Position numbers and translations under genes: made by a program. This document shows positions 6,211 to 12,866 of a DNA stretch of 15,666 nt, one piece after another. This stretch comes from Desulfovibrio sp. (GTDB lineage: Bacteria > Desulfobacterota > Desulfovibrionia > Desulfovibrionales > Desulfovibrionaceae). Each line of letters opens with the position of its first letter. The first letter of the stretch is position 1. Where the stretch lies: NCBI GenBank assembly GCA_031275955.1, contig JAISNZ010000110.1, positions 1-15,666 on the forward strand, written 5' to 3'. Under the pieces are notes generated by a model. That model worked only from the letters and a program-made list of their open reading frames with translations. It was not told the origin of the DNA and did no database searches.

Positions 6211-7755
6211 TAAATCCGCATTTCCCTGGCTGTCGCCTTCGGCTGGCGGCATCTTCAGGTATTGATCCACCAGTTTCGCCCGCTGGATTTTCCCACTCGC
6301 TCCCTTGGGGAAATCAGCGACGAAGTAGACGCGTTTCGGGATTTTGCACTGCAGCAACTGTCCGGCGCAAAAGCGCTTGACCTCTTCTTCTCCGGCCGTT
6401 TGTCCCTCGCGCATCCGCAGAAAGGCGACGACTTCCTCCCCGTACAGGTCATGGGGCACTCCCACTGCCGCGGCCAGTTCCACGCCGGGATAGCGGTAGA
6501 GGATCTCGTCAATTTCCCGCGGGGAGATTTTTTCGCCCGCGCGGTTGATGATCTCCTTTTTGCGGCCTTGCAGGAAGAGATAGCCGTCCGCGTCGAGAAA
6601 GCCCAGATCCCCGGTGAAAAACCAGCCGTCGCGGAAACTCTCCGCCGTCTCCCGGGGGTTTTCGTAGTAACCGGCGGCGATATTCTCTCCCCGCACAGCC
6701 ACTTCGCCTGTCAGGCCACAGGGGGCATCGCTGCCGTCGGCGCGGATCAGGCGGATCTCGTTGCCGAAGGGGAGGCCGGCCGATCCCGCCTTGCGTATGC
6801 CCGGCGGGAGGGGATTGCTTGTGATCTGGCTTCCGCCTTCGGAGATGCCGTAGGATTCGATCAGCGGAATGCCCGTGCGCCGCTCGAATTCCCGCAGCAC
6901 CGTTTCCGGAAGCGCCGAGGAGGCGGACCTGGCGAAACGCACATCCGCAAGCGTTTCCGGAGCCGGCAGGGATCCGCCCAGAAGAATCGAGTAGATGGTG
7001 GGCACCGCGCTGAACCAGGTTACACGGTGCTTGCGCACCCAGTCCCAGAAGAGGCCGGCGCTGAAGCGGGAGGGCAGGACGACCTCCAGGCCGGTGAACA
7101 GGGGGGTCAGCAGGGTGACCACCAGCCCGTTGATATGATAAAAGGGCAGCAGGCAGAGGGCCCTGTCGTCCTTCTCCAGGCGGTGCGCCTGCCGGATGAA
7201 GGCGCATTCCGCCAGAAGATTGTCCTGCGTAAGCATCACTCCCTTGGGAACGCCCGTGGTTCCGGAGGTATGCAGGATCAGGGCCGTTCCCTCCGGCGGG
7301 GCGCTGTGGCTCTCCCGGGGATGATAGCTATGCAGTGACGACCCGCCCTCCAGCTTCCTGGAAGCGGACAGGCCGGGGAGCTTTTGCCGCAGATCCGGAG
7401 CCAGGGTCTCGTCGGCGAGCAGATAACGGGCTCCGGTGTTTTCCAGGAAAAAGAGCAATTCCCGGGCGGCGCTGCCGGGATTCAGCGGAACCGCCACGCC
7501 GCCGCCCGCGGCAACGGCTAAAAAGGCCAGGGCGGCCTGTATCCCGTTGGGGTAAACCAGGGCCACCCGATCTCCCGGAGCGCAGCCGGCGGCGGCCAGG
7601 CCGCGCGACAGCGCCCGGGTGGCATCCTCCAGATCCTTGAAGCGCAGGGTTCTGCCCGTTTCCGGCTCCCGCAGGAAGACCCGCCGGCCGTCTTCAGCCG
7701 CCCGCAGGGCGATCAGATCCCCCATCCTCGTCAGCGCCGGCAATCTCACGTCCAT
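6175..7755 (-). CDS. AMP-forming acyl-CoA synthetase/ligase (ANL superfamily)
   Basis: This 526-residue cytoplasmic enzyme of the acyl-adenylate family activates a carboxylic acid with ATP and CoA. It has the P-loop LILHTSGTTGVPKGVML (about 160-175), the adenine-binding YGISEGG, the hinge region GWFFTGDLGFLDADGYLFLQGRKKEIINRAGEKISPREIDEIL, and the catalytic lysine in PKGASGKIQR (about Lys489). The start ATG at 7755 is chosen because GGAGGGGC precedes it by 3 bases. An in-frame ATG at 7809 would lie inside the likely -10 box. The substrate is not readable (medium- or long-chain, aromatic or oxalate-like). The last 10 or so residues (LRPEPRRGA) are encoded by the repeat element that also supplies the stop, so the native tail was probably altered. 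Confidence 0.92.
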   Translation of the reverse strand: MDVRLPALTRMGDLIALRAAEDGRRVFLREPETGRTLRFKDLEDATRALSRGLAAAGCAPGDRVALVYPNGIQAALAFLAVAAGGGVAVPLNPGSAARELLFFLENTGARYLLADETLAPDLRQKLPGLSASRKLEGGSSLHSYHPRESHSAPPEGTALILHTSGTTGVPKGVMLTQDNLLAECAFIRQAHRLEKDDRALCLLPFYHINGLVVTLLTPLFTGLEVVLPSRFSAGLFWDWVRKHRVTWFSAVPTIYSILLGGSLPAPETLADVRFARSASSALPETVLREFERRTGIPLIESYGISEGGSQITSNPLPPGIRKAGSAGLPFGNEIRLIRADGSDAPCGLTGEVAVRGENIAAGYYENPRETAESFRDGWFFTGDLGFLDADGYLFLQGRKKEIINRAGEKISPREIDEILYRYPGVELAAAVGVPHDLYGEEVVAFLRMREGQTAGEEEVKRFCAGQLLQCKIPKRVYFVADFPKGASGKIQRAKLVDQYLKMPPAEGDSQGNADLSGLRPEPRRGA

Positions 7756-7807
7756 CCTGCCCCTCCGTTTCGTCCTTCCCCTCGCGCCTTTCCGGGGAGC
7801 GAACCGC

Positions 7808-7816
7808 ATTATGTCA
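7808..7816 (-). promoter_or_regulatory. Possible extended -10 promoter of the acyl-CoA ligase gene
   Basis: The minus strand reads TGACATAAT, a TG-N extended -10 (CATAAT, 5 of 6 to consensus), about 53 bases before the ligase ATG. No good -35 is visible. This placement argues against the in-frame upstream ATG at 7809. Confidence 0.35.
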
Positions 7817-7847
7817 CACAGGTATGCGGGACGGGTGGAAAGGGGAA

Positions 7848-7870
7848 ATATTCATTTCAGATATGAATAT
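7848..7870. promoter_or_regulatory. Perfect AT-rich inverted repeat in the divergent ligase/CYTH promoter region
   Basis: ATATTCAT (7848-7855) and ATGAATAT (7863-7870) are perfect 8-bp arms separated by 7 bases. The site sits between two divergent genes, upstream of both candidate promoters. It is AT-rich in a GC-rich setting and has no terminator-like T run. It looks like an operator for a dimeric regulator, which I cannot name. Confidence 0.5.
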
Positions 7871-7905
7871 GCGGGAACGGCATAATCGCCGGGAGGGAGC
7901 GGGAC

Positions 7906-7935
7906 TTGCGGGAAAGAAGAACGCCGGTGTATAGA
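7906..7935 (+). promoter_or_regulatory. Possible sigma-70 promoter for the CYTH gene
   Basis: TTGCGG (7906-7911) and TATAGA (7930-7935) are separated by 18 bases, 60 bases before the CYTH start codon. The -35 is only a partial match. Confidence 0.35.
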
Positions 7936-7995
7936 GCAGTTCACGAATGAAAGGATTGGTTTGCCCGGCAAGGATTTGCGGACAAAAGAGGCGGC

Positions 7996-8475
7996 ATGGC
8001 TGTCGAACGGGAAAGGAAATTTCTGGTCCTCGGAACGTCCTGGAAGGAAGCGGGCAGGGGAGTCCTGTATCGTCAGGGCTACCTTCGCCGGGATGCGGCC
8101 TGCGCCGTCCGGGTGCGTCTGGCCGGAGAGCGCGGTTTTCTGACCATCAAGGGTCAGGCGGAGGGTATCGCCCGCCCGGAATACGAATATGCGATACCGC
8201 CTCAGGACGCCCTGGCCCTGTTGCGCGAAATGGCGGACAAACCCCTGATTGAAAAGTACCGCTATCCTGTTTTCCACGGAGGTCTGGTCTGGGAAGTGGA
8301 CGAGTTTTTGGGGGAAAATCTGGGCTTGGTGCTGGCGGAAGTGGAACTGGAGCGCGAGGATCAGCCCTTGTCCAAACCCGCCTGGATCAGCCGGGAGGTC
8401 ACCGGCCTTGCGCGCTATTACAACAGCAGTCTGGTGGGCTATCCCTTCTCCCGCTGGAAACCGGAAGAGAAATAG
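7996..8475 (+). CDS. CYTH-domain protein (triphosphate tunnel metalloenzyme-like)
   Basis: This 159-residue cytoplasmic protein has a CYTH fold. The N-terminal ExExK signature is explicit in AVERERKFLV. Further expected charged strands follow: AVRVRLAGERGFLTIKG, RPEYEYAIP, LIEKYRY, VWEVDEF and LAEVELE. This pattern places Glu, Arg and Lys residues around a triphosphate-binding tunnel. Bacterial relatives are mostly inorganic triphosphatases (tripolyphosphate to pyrophosphate plus phosphate), a few are class IV adenylate cyclases. The short single-domain length and the absence of a CHAD domain are typical of stand-alone bacterial forms. AGAGGC precedes the ATG. The J-domain gene follows 98 bases later, across GC-rich hairpins but no clear terminator, so the two could be co-transcribed. 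Confidence 0.88.
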   Translation: MAVERERKFLVLGTSWKEAGRGVLYRQGYLRRDAACAVRVRLAGERGFLTIKGQAEGIARPEYEYAIPPQDALALLREMADKPLIEKYRYPVFHGGLVWEVDEFLGENLGLVLAEVELEREDQPLSKPAWISREVTGLARYYNSSLVGYPFSRWKPEEK

Positions 8476-8481
8476 CCGAAA

Positions 8482-8514
8482 GTCCCGCGGGACCGGCTTG
8501 CGCGCGCCCGCAAG
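8482..8514. repeat. Two adjacent GC-rich palindromes between the CYTH and J-domain genes
   Basis: GTCCCGCGGGAC (8482-8493) is a perfect palindrome, followed by CTTGCG/CGCAAG arms (8497-8502, 8509-8514). Neither is followed by a T run, so neither is a good intrinsic terminator. Confidence 0.5.
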
Positions 8515-8573
8515 AAAAGGTAGTGATGATGCGGACGGCGTGATCGCGGTCAAGCGGGGCGGACGGAGGGGGC

Positions 8574-9305
8574 ATGATCCTCAAAGAGTGCTATACGGTC
8601 CTCGGATTGTCGGAGGACGCCCTTCTTCCCGATGTGAAAAGCGCTTACCGGCGGCTGGCCTTTTCCCTGCATCCGGATCTCAACCCCGATGTCCCCGATG
8701 CCGCGCAGCGGTTTCAGGAGCTGAACGAAGCCTACGTCCTGCTCAGTCAGGCCCTGGCCGTGCCCGGCGGCCCGAGGCAATCGGAGCAGACGGCGCGGGC
8801 GCGGGAAGAGGCCCGCAAGGCCTATGAAAAGGCCCGGCAGCAACAGGGGGAAAAAGGGGACCCTCCCCCGGAAAAGAGCAGGGAAGAGATCCTTGCTGAT
8901 ATTCTCCATGATCCCTTTGCCCGCCGCGTCTTTGAAGACATTTACAGCCACATCCGCCACGACGACAGACCGCGCGCTTCGGCGGGAGCCAGGAGCCGTT
9001 CCGCGGCCGGACAAAAGGGAGGGGCGGCGGAGAAAAAAGGGAGCGGTCCCGTTCTCGGCGGCATCAAGAGCTGGCTGCGCAGGCAAATTGACGAGGAACA
9101 GATCCTCAGGCTGCCGGGGGAGCAGATTGTTCCCGGCGCGCGGGTGCGCCTGCAGATCCGCCACGGTCTTTCCGGCGATCCCCAGACCGTTGAACTCACC
9201 CTGCCTCCGGAATTCGCCCCCGGAAAGGCGATGCGGCTTAAAGGCATGGGCCGCCGCCTCGGCAACTGGCGCGGCGACCTCTATGTCCGCATAGAGCCGG
9301 CCTGA
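8574..9305 (+). CDS. DnaJ-type co-chaperone with J domain and C-terminal substrate-binding region
   Basis: This 243-residue protein would stimulate an Hsp70 (DnaK) ATPase. The J domain occupies about residues 5-62: CYTVLGLSEDALLPDVKSAYRRLAFSLHPD with the essential HPD at 33-35, then FQELNEAYVLL. A charged Ala/Arg/Glu linker follows (75-150). The C-terminal block PGEQIVPGARVRLQIRHGLSGDPQTVELTLPPEF and MRLKGMGRRLGNWRGDLYVRIEP resembles one DnaJ/CbpA C-terminal beta domain. There is no CxxCxGxG zinc finger and no Gly/Phe-rich region, so it is shorter than DnaJ (about 375) or CbpA (about 300). The start ATG is preceded by GGAGGGGGC. Specific clients are unknown. Confidence 0.88.
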   Translation: MILKECYTVLGLSEDALLPDVKSAYRRLAFSLHPDLNPDVPDAAQRFQELNEAYVLLSQALAVPGGPRQSEQTARAREEARKAYEKARQQQGEKGDPPPEKSREEILADILHDPFARRVFEDIYSHIRHDDRPRASAGARSRSAAGQKGGAAEKKGSGPVLGGIKSWLRRQIDEEQILRLPGEQIVPGARVRLQIRHGLSGDPQTVELTLPPEFAPGKAMRLKGMGRRLGNWRGDLYVRIEPA

Positions 9306-9582
9306 AGGGGAAAAGGCCCGCGGGAGCGTCGCTGTTGATCCGACGTCTTGAAAGGCCCGTTTCACGCCGTACCTGCAACCGTTACCCATGTGCCGATCCA
9401 AAGCCGACCTGAGCGGGAAAACCGGGCGGGAACCGTCTATACCGCAGGAAATGTTGCCTTGCCCGGAGATTGGGGATATACTGTTTCTCCTTGTTTCAGT
9501 TGATCTGTCCGCCTGAAAGTCCTGTCGCGGGAGCGGGCGGAAAAGCGGCATTCGGCCGGATGCCCCCCAACGCGAGTTTTTC
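9306..9582 (+). other. Noncoding stretch before the membrane-anchored protein gene
   Basis: These 277 bases hold no plausible gene on either strand. Long open frames crossing it on the minus strand are shadows of the flanking genes. The only clear signal is the promoter at 9454-9482. No strong terminator follows the J-domain gene. Confidence 0.6.
9454..9482 (+). promoter_or_regulatory. Sigma-70-type promoter
   Basis: TTGCCT (9454-9459) and TATACT (9477-9482) are separated by exactly 17 bases. Each box is close to consensus and both stand in a long noncoding stretch. It would start a transcript near 9490 with a leader of roughly 90 bases into the 9583 gene, probably continuing through cobU. 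Confidence 0.6.
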
Positions 9583-10992
9583 ATGGCTTCTTTCCCGAAA
9601 CGGTTCCTGCCGATTGTCCTGCCTGTCCTCCTCCTCGCGACCGGGGGGGCCTATTGGCTTTACCTGCCGCAGGAAGAAAAAGTCTCCCTTCTTTCGGGCG
9701 CGTTGCCGGGGCGGAACGGCACGGTTCTGTCCGGGCAGCCCGGCCCGCTTCCGGCCGTCCTCTCCCCGGCGGTTCCTCCCTCCGCTTCCCCGGAACGGGA
9801 TGTCCCCCATTCTCCCCCGGAAAGACCTCATTCTTCTTCTGATCCGGCATTGGACCCGCCGGGATCCCCCCCTCTGGCCGATGCTCCCTCCCCACTCAGG
9901 ACAGAGGAGGAGCCGGCCGTTCCGGCCCCTGCCGGGGAAGAGGCCGTTCCGGTCTCTGCCGGAGAAGAGTCCGCTCCGGCCGCTCCGGCCCCTGCCGGGG
10001 AAGATCCCGCTCCGGCCCCTGTCGCCGCCGATGCGGCGCTCCCGGTCTCCGGCGACAGTCCCGCCGCCGTCTTCAACCAGGGGCGGTCTGTCGCCTCCGG
10101 CACGGTCCAGGGGGAGATCCCGGACCCGCGGGCCGTTGTCGACACCCGGCGCATTTTTGGCGATCTCCCGGAGGGCGCCGCCGGACAGGGCGTCCCCAAA
10201 GGCGAGGATGGCCTGATAGGCATCGCCTTTATCCACGATCTCGCGGCCTTTCTGGTGGAAAATTACTGGCCCGCCGGCACCCATCCCCTGGCCGGGAGCC
10301 GGGGCATCAGCACGGCGGATCTCAAATGGGCCAACAACAAATACGGGGTGCAGCTGGAAGGCTTCCGGGTCAACAGCGCCAACCCCGATTCCGAGCGGAA
10401 GCGCATCCTGCGCCATGTGCTGAGTCCCTCCATGGTCAAGGGGCTGTATGCCCTTTACCGGGATCGCTTTCTGGAGGCCCTTGCCCGGGAAGCCGCCACC
10501 AGGCGGCGCGGCCTTGGCGGCACGGAGCGGGTTCTGACGCCTGCGGAGATATCCGGCATGTTCCGCTTCTATGCCGGGCAGGCCCGGGGCCTTGCCGGGG
10601 CCATGCGCGCCTATTTCTCCCGTGAAGACATGGCGGCGCGGGTGGCGGCCTGCGCCGGGGCGGCGGAAAAAGCCGCCGCGGCCCGTCTTCGCTACCAGGA
10701 AAGTCTGTCCGCCAATCCGGCTTCTCTGTCGGCGTCCGCCCGCGAGTACCAGCAGGCCGTCATCAGGCGGGATCAGGAACGGGCGAATCTGGCCGCCGCC
10801 CTGCGCAGGGGCGGCAATACCCGCGGGCTGGACGCGGAATCCCTGGTCTTTGTGGCCATGTGGCTGTACCGTCGCGCCCCTGAGGATGCTCCCGCCCTGC
10901 GGGGCCTCATCGCGATCCTGGAGGATCTGGCCGGCCGGCTGGAAACGGCGGGCGCGGCCTCTCCAACCGCGCCGCCCTCCCGCAGTCCATGA
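9583..10992 (+). CDS. Membrane-anchored protein of unknown function with a Pro/Ala/Glu-rich stalk
   Basis: This 469-residue protein matches no family I recognise. Residues about 9-28 (LPIVLPVLLLATGGAYWLYL) form an uncleaved-looking membrane anchor after a short basic N-terminus. Roughly 35-170 is a low-complexity Pro/Ala/Ser/Glu stalk with degenerate repeats of the kind PAPAGEE / PVSAGEE / PAPAGED. From about 185 to 455 there is a mostly helical domain: GLIGIAFIHDLAAFLVENYWPAGTHPL, LSPSMVKGLYALYRDRFLEALARE, EISGMFRFYAGQARGLAGAMRAYFS, then an Ala/Arg/Glu-rich probable coiled coil (360-425). The most likely location is the periplasm, tethered to the inner membrane. The ribosome-binding site is weak (GCGAG). 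The stop overlaps cobU as ATGA, indicating coupling, but no functional link to cobalamin is evident. Confidence 0.8.
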   Translation: MASFPKRFLPIVLPVLLLATGGAYWLYLPQEEKVSLLSGALPGRNGTVLSGQPGPLPAVLSPAVPPSASPERDVPHSPPERPHSSSDPALDPPGSPPLADAPSPLRTEEEPAVPAPAGEEAVPVSAGEESAPAAPAPAGEDPAPAPVAADAALPVSGDSPAAVFNQGRSVASGTVQGEIPDPRAVVDTRRIFGDLPEGAAGQGVPKGEDGLIGIAFIHDLAAFLVENYWPAGTHPLAGSRGISTADLKWANNKYGVQLEGFRVNSANPDSERKRILRHVLSPSMVKGLYALYRDRFLEALAREAATRRRGLGGTERVLTPAEISGMFRFYAGQARGLAGAMRAYFSREDMAARVAACAGAAEKAAAARLRYQESLSANPASLSASAREYQQAVIRRDQERANLAAALRRGGNTRGLDAESLVFVAMWLYRRAPEDAPALRGLIAILEDLAGRLETAGAASPTAPPSRSP

Positions 10993-11684
10993 GCCGCGTC
11001 TCTCCGCCCTTTGTCTTCATCAGCGGCGGTTGCCGCAGCGGCAAGAGCGCCTATGCCCAATCTCTGGCGGAACGCTGCGCGGAGCGCGGGCAGGCCCTTT
11101 TTCTGGCCACGGCCCACCCGCGCGATGAGGAAACGCGCCGGCGCATCGCCGATCACCGGCGCGCGCGCGGTCCCTGCTGGAAGACGCGGGAGCCGTTTCC
11201 CGGCAAAGAGGGGGATCTCTGGCGCGATCTGCCGGTTCTGGCCCGGGGAATGGGCGCCGTTCTCCTGGATTCGTTGACTTTATGGCTCAGCGCCGCCCTG
11301 GAGAATCTTCGGGAGGCGGAGGCCGGGAACATTGCACCCTGCGCGGGGCAGCCTCCGGCTGAAATGTCCTGGTGTCGCGAAGGGCAGAGCTGCAACGCCG
11401 GCGGGATTGGCGCAGGCGGGCCTTGTCCGCCGTCAGGCGACAGGCTCAAAGCGCAAGCGCTTGAGAGTTGCGGCCATTTGTTGCGGGCGCTGTCTGTTTT
11501 GCCCTGTCCGGTGGTTCTGGTCAGCGACGAGGTCGGTCTGGGGCTGACGCCGGCCGATCCGGCCGGCCGTCTTTTCCGGGACGCCCTGGGTCTGGCGAAC
11601 CAGCAGGCGGCGCGTCTGGCCACCCAGGCTGTCTTTGTCGTCAGCGGGCTGCCCCTCCTCCTCAAGGGAGAGTCTCTGCCCTGA
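10989..11684 (+). CDS. cobU: Adenosylcobinamide kinase / adenosylcobinamide-phosphate guanylyltransferase (CobU)
   Basis: This bifunctional enzyme of the cobalamin nucleotide-loop pathway phosphorylates adenosylcobinamide and then activates it with GTP. It has the P-loop FISGGCRSGKS (GGCRSGKS at 13-20), TAHPRDEETRRRIADHRRARGPCWKT with His56 at the conserved RIxxH position of the guanylylated histidine, LLDSLTLWLS (92-101), and the family tail LVSDEVGLGLTPADPAGRLFRDALGLANQQAA...VVSGLPLLLK. At 231 residues it is longer than the usual 180. The excess lies at about 113-150, a Gly/Pro/Cys-rich segment with four cysteines between two conserved blocks. All catalytic motifs remain in frame. The start overlaps the upstream stop as ATGA. 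No other cob gene is in the window. Confidence 0.92.
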   Translation: MSRVSPPFVFISGGCRSGKSAYAQSLAERCAERGQALFLATAHPRDEETRRRIADHRRARGPCWKTREPFPGKEGDLWRDLPVLARGMGAVLLDSLTLWLSAALENLREAEAGNIAPCAGQPPAEMSWCREGQSCNAGGIGAGGPCPPSGDRLKAQALESCGHLLRALSVLPCPVVLVSDEVGLGLTPADPAGRLFRDALGLANQQAARLATQAVFVVSGLPLLLKGESLP

Positions 11685-11730
11685 AGGAGTTTGCCCGCGG
11701 CCGCCTTTTTCCGCCGCAAGGGAGTTTCCC

Positions 11731-12240
11731 ATGACTGACGCGCGACCGGGGGATCACATTACGGCCAGATGCCGCCGCTGTGACGACGTAACCGGGCATA
11801 TCGTCACCCTTGTCCTGGGCGGCGCCATTTCCAGAGTGGAATGCAAAGCCTGCGGCAGCGTCCATAAATACCGCGACGCCCCGGCGGAGCGGCTTGAGGG
11901 GCAAGGGCGGCCCGCCCCGCGCCAGGCCAGGGCCGGCCGGACGCGGGAAGAGGTCCGGGCGGCCATAGCGGGCCTTCGCCGGGACACTGCGCCGCCTCCA
12001 GCGCCCGGGGCCCCCGCGCGGGGTCGCGCCGGGAGGCAGGAAAGCGCCTGGCAGGAGGCCATGCGGCGGCACGAGGGCGAACCGTCTCATCCCTATTCCA
12101 TGCAGGGGACCTTCCAGGCCCGTACCCTGCTCCGGCACCCTGTCTTCGGGCAGGGAGAAATCCTTGAGATCACAAAACCGGACAAGATGCAGGTCCTCTT
12201 CCGGGAGGGGGTAAAAATTCTCCGCTGCAAGCTCTCCTGA
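11731..12240 (+). CDS. Zinc-ribbon protein with a C-terminal HPxFGxGxI motif, function unknown
   Basis: This 169-residue soluble protein begins with a zinc ribbon: Cys14-x2-Cys17 (RCRRCDD) and Cys38-x2-Cys41 (ECKACGS), 20 residues apart, in a beta-rich context (GHIVTLVLGGAISRVECKACGSVHKYR). A basic, Ala/Pro/Arg-rich linker runs from about 50 to 125. The C-terminus (about 130-168) reads FQARTLLRHPVFGQGEILEITKPDKMQVLFREGVKILRC, a small beta motif resembling the HPxFGxG elements of nucleic-acid-associated proteins such as the UvrD tail. The frame is open upstream, but ATG at 11731 is preceded by AAGGGAG at good spacing. A nucleic-acid-binding role is inference. It lies 46 bases after cobU and could be co-transcribed. 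Confidence 0.83.
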   Translation: MTDARPGDHITARCRRCDDVTGHIVTLVLGGAISRVECKACGSVHKYRDAPAERLEGQGRPAPRQARAGRTREEVRAAIAGLRRDTAPPPAPGAPARGRAGRQESAWQEAMRRHEGEPSHPYSMQGTFQARTLLRHPVFGQGEILEITKPDKMQVLFREGVKILRCKLS

Positions 12241-12246
12241 GCGCGT

Positions 12247-12283
12247 CCGGAGTTCTCCACCTCCGGGGGGAGGACGGCTTTTT
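12247..12283 (+). terminator. Probable weak intrinsic terminator after the zinc-ribbon gene
   Basis: Two alternative stems are possible: CCGGAG/CTCCGG (12247-12252, 12261-12266) or CCTCC/GGAGG (12260-12264, 12269-12273). A CTTTTTA tract follows at 12278-12284. The stem-to-T spacing is about 5 bases, so efficiency is uncertain. Confidence 0.4.
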
Positions 12284-12386
12284 ATCCGGGGGTGAATGGC
12301 GGGGCTTTTGCCGGGGGACCACCTGCCTTTCCCGTGCATCCGGGTAAAAAGGCGGATAAATTTTCCAGGAATCGGCAAATTTCCTA

Positions 12387-12415
12387 TTGACGCCCTTCTT
12401 GGCTTCGGGCAAGGT
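12387..12415 (+). promoter_or_regulatory. Tentative promoter and long leader of the RRM gene
   Basis: TTGACG (12387-12392), a good -35 box, is followed 17 bases later by the poor -10 CAAGGT. If it is used, the leader would be nearly 90 nt. The 263-base gap 12241-12503 contains no gene that I can support. Its last third is T-rich before the GAGGA ribosome-binding site. Confidence 0.25.
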
Positions 12416-12503
12416 TCAGGGCATAAAGAATGCGCATGTCCGGCAAATTGTGTGCAGGAAAGTCAGGCGCGGTGTTTCATTTATTTTTTGCGAGGATTTT
12501 TGC

Positions 12504-12770
12504 ATGACTAAATCTCTCTATGTGGGCAACTTGCCTTGGTCGGCAACGGAAGAAGAAGTGCGCAGCCTGTTCGCTGCCCACGGCACAGTCAACTCCGTCA
12601 AACTGGTGAGTGACCGGGAAACCGGCAGGGCTCGCGGGTTTGGCTTTGTTGAAATGGAAGCCGCCGATGCCTCCGGGGCCATGGAAGCTCTTGACGGAAG
12701 CAACTTTGGCGGTCGCACCCTGCGGGTGAACGAAGCTCAGCCCAAAGCTCCCCGTCAGCCGCGCTATTAA
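12504..12770 (+). CDS. Small single-RRM RNA-binding protein
   Basis: This 88-residue protein is essentially one RNA-recognition motif. RNP2 is LYVGNL (5-10) and RNP1 is RGFGFVEM (44-51), with the usual aromatic pair in RNP1. The beta-alpha-beta-beta-alpha-beta order is readable (ATEEEVRSLFAAHG; VNSVKLVSDRETGRA; ASGAMEALDGSNFGGRTLRVNEA). A short basic tail (PKAPRQPRY) ends it. Such stand-alone RRM proteins occur in cyanobacteria and Desulfobacterota and are often cold- or stress-responsive, but their targets are largely unknown. The start ATG at 12504 has GAGGA 8-9 bases before it. An upstream in-frame ATG at 12387 coincides with the putative -35 box and encodes no RRM-like sequence. Two terminators follow. 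Confidence 0.93.
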   Translation: MTKSLYVGNLPWSATEEEVRSLFAAHGTVNSVKLVSDRETGRARGFGFVEMEAADASGAMEALDGSNFGGRTLRVNEAQPKAPRQPRY

Positions 12771-12792
12771 TTTCGCAGCGCCGGCTTTGGTT

Positions 12793-12827
12793 CGCCCCGA
12801 TGGCAATGCTCGTCGGGGCGCTTTTTT
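12793..12827 (+). terminator. Intrinsic terminator 1 of the RRM gene
   Basis: Perfect arms CGCCCCGA (12793-12800) and TCGGGGCG (12813-12820) close a 12-nt loop. They are followed by CTTTTTTA. It lies 22 bases after the RRM stop codon. Confidence 0.88.
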
Positions 12828-12833
12828 ATGTTT

Positions 12834-12866
12834 CGCCCGACGGGAATGCTCGTCGGAGCGCTTTTT
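12834..12866 (+). terminator. Intrinsic terminator 2, a diverged duplicate of terminator 1
   Basis: CGCCCGACG...CGTCGGAGCG forms a slightly imperfect stem followed by CTTTTTA. The loop AATGCTCGTCGG and the flanking TTCGCCC and GCGCTTTTT match terminator 1. The T run overlaps the stop codon of the convergent minus-strand gene (12865-12867). Confidence 0.75.

Noticed and set aside
8550..9584. A 344-codon minus-strand frame opposite the J-domain gene
   Set aside because: It spans a real gene and noncoding sequence in the opposite direction. The product has shadow-like composition.
9900..10030. Short repeats in the stalk region considered as a CRISPR-like or tandem-repeat array
   Set aside because: The repeats are in frame, degenerate and encode PAPAGEE-like units. 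There are no regular spacers.
9496..10416. A 306-codon minus-strand frame rich in Gly and Arg
   Set aside because: It is antisense to the Pro/Ala-rich stalk. The repetitive GRGRSG composition is a reflection of the stalk codons.
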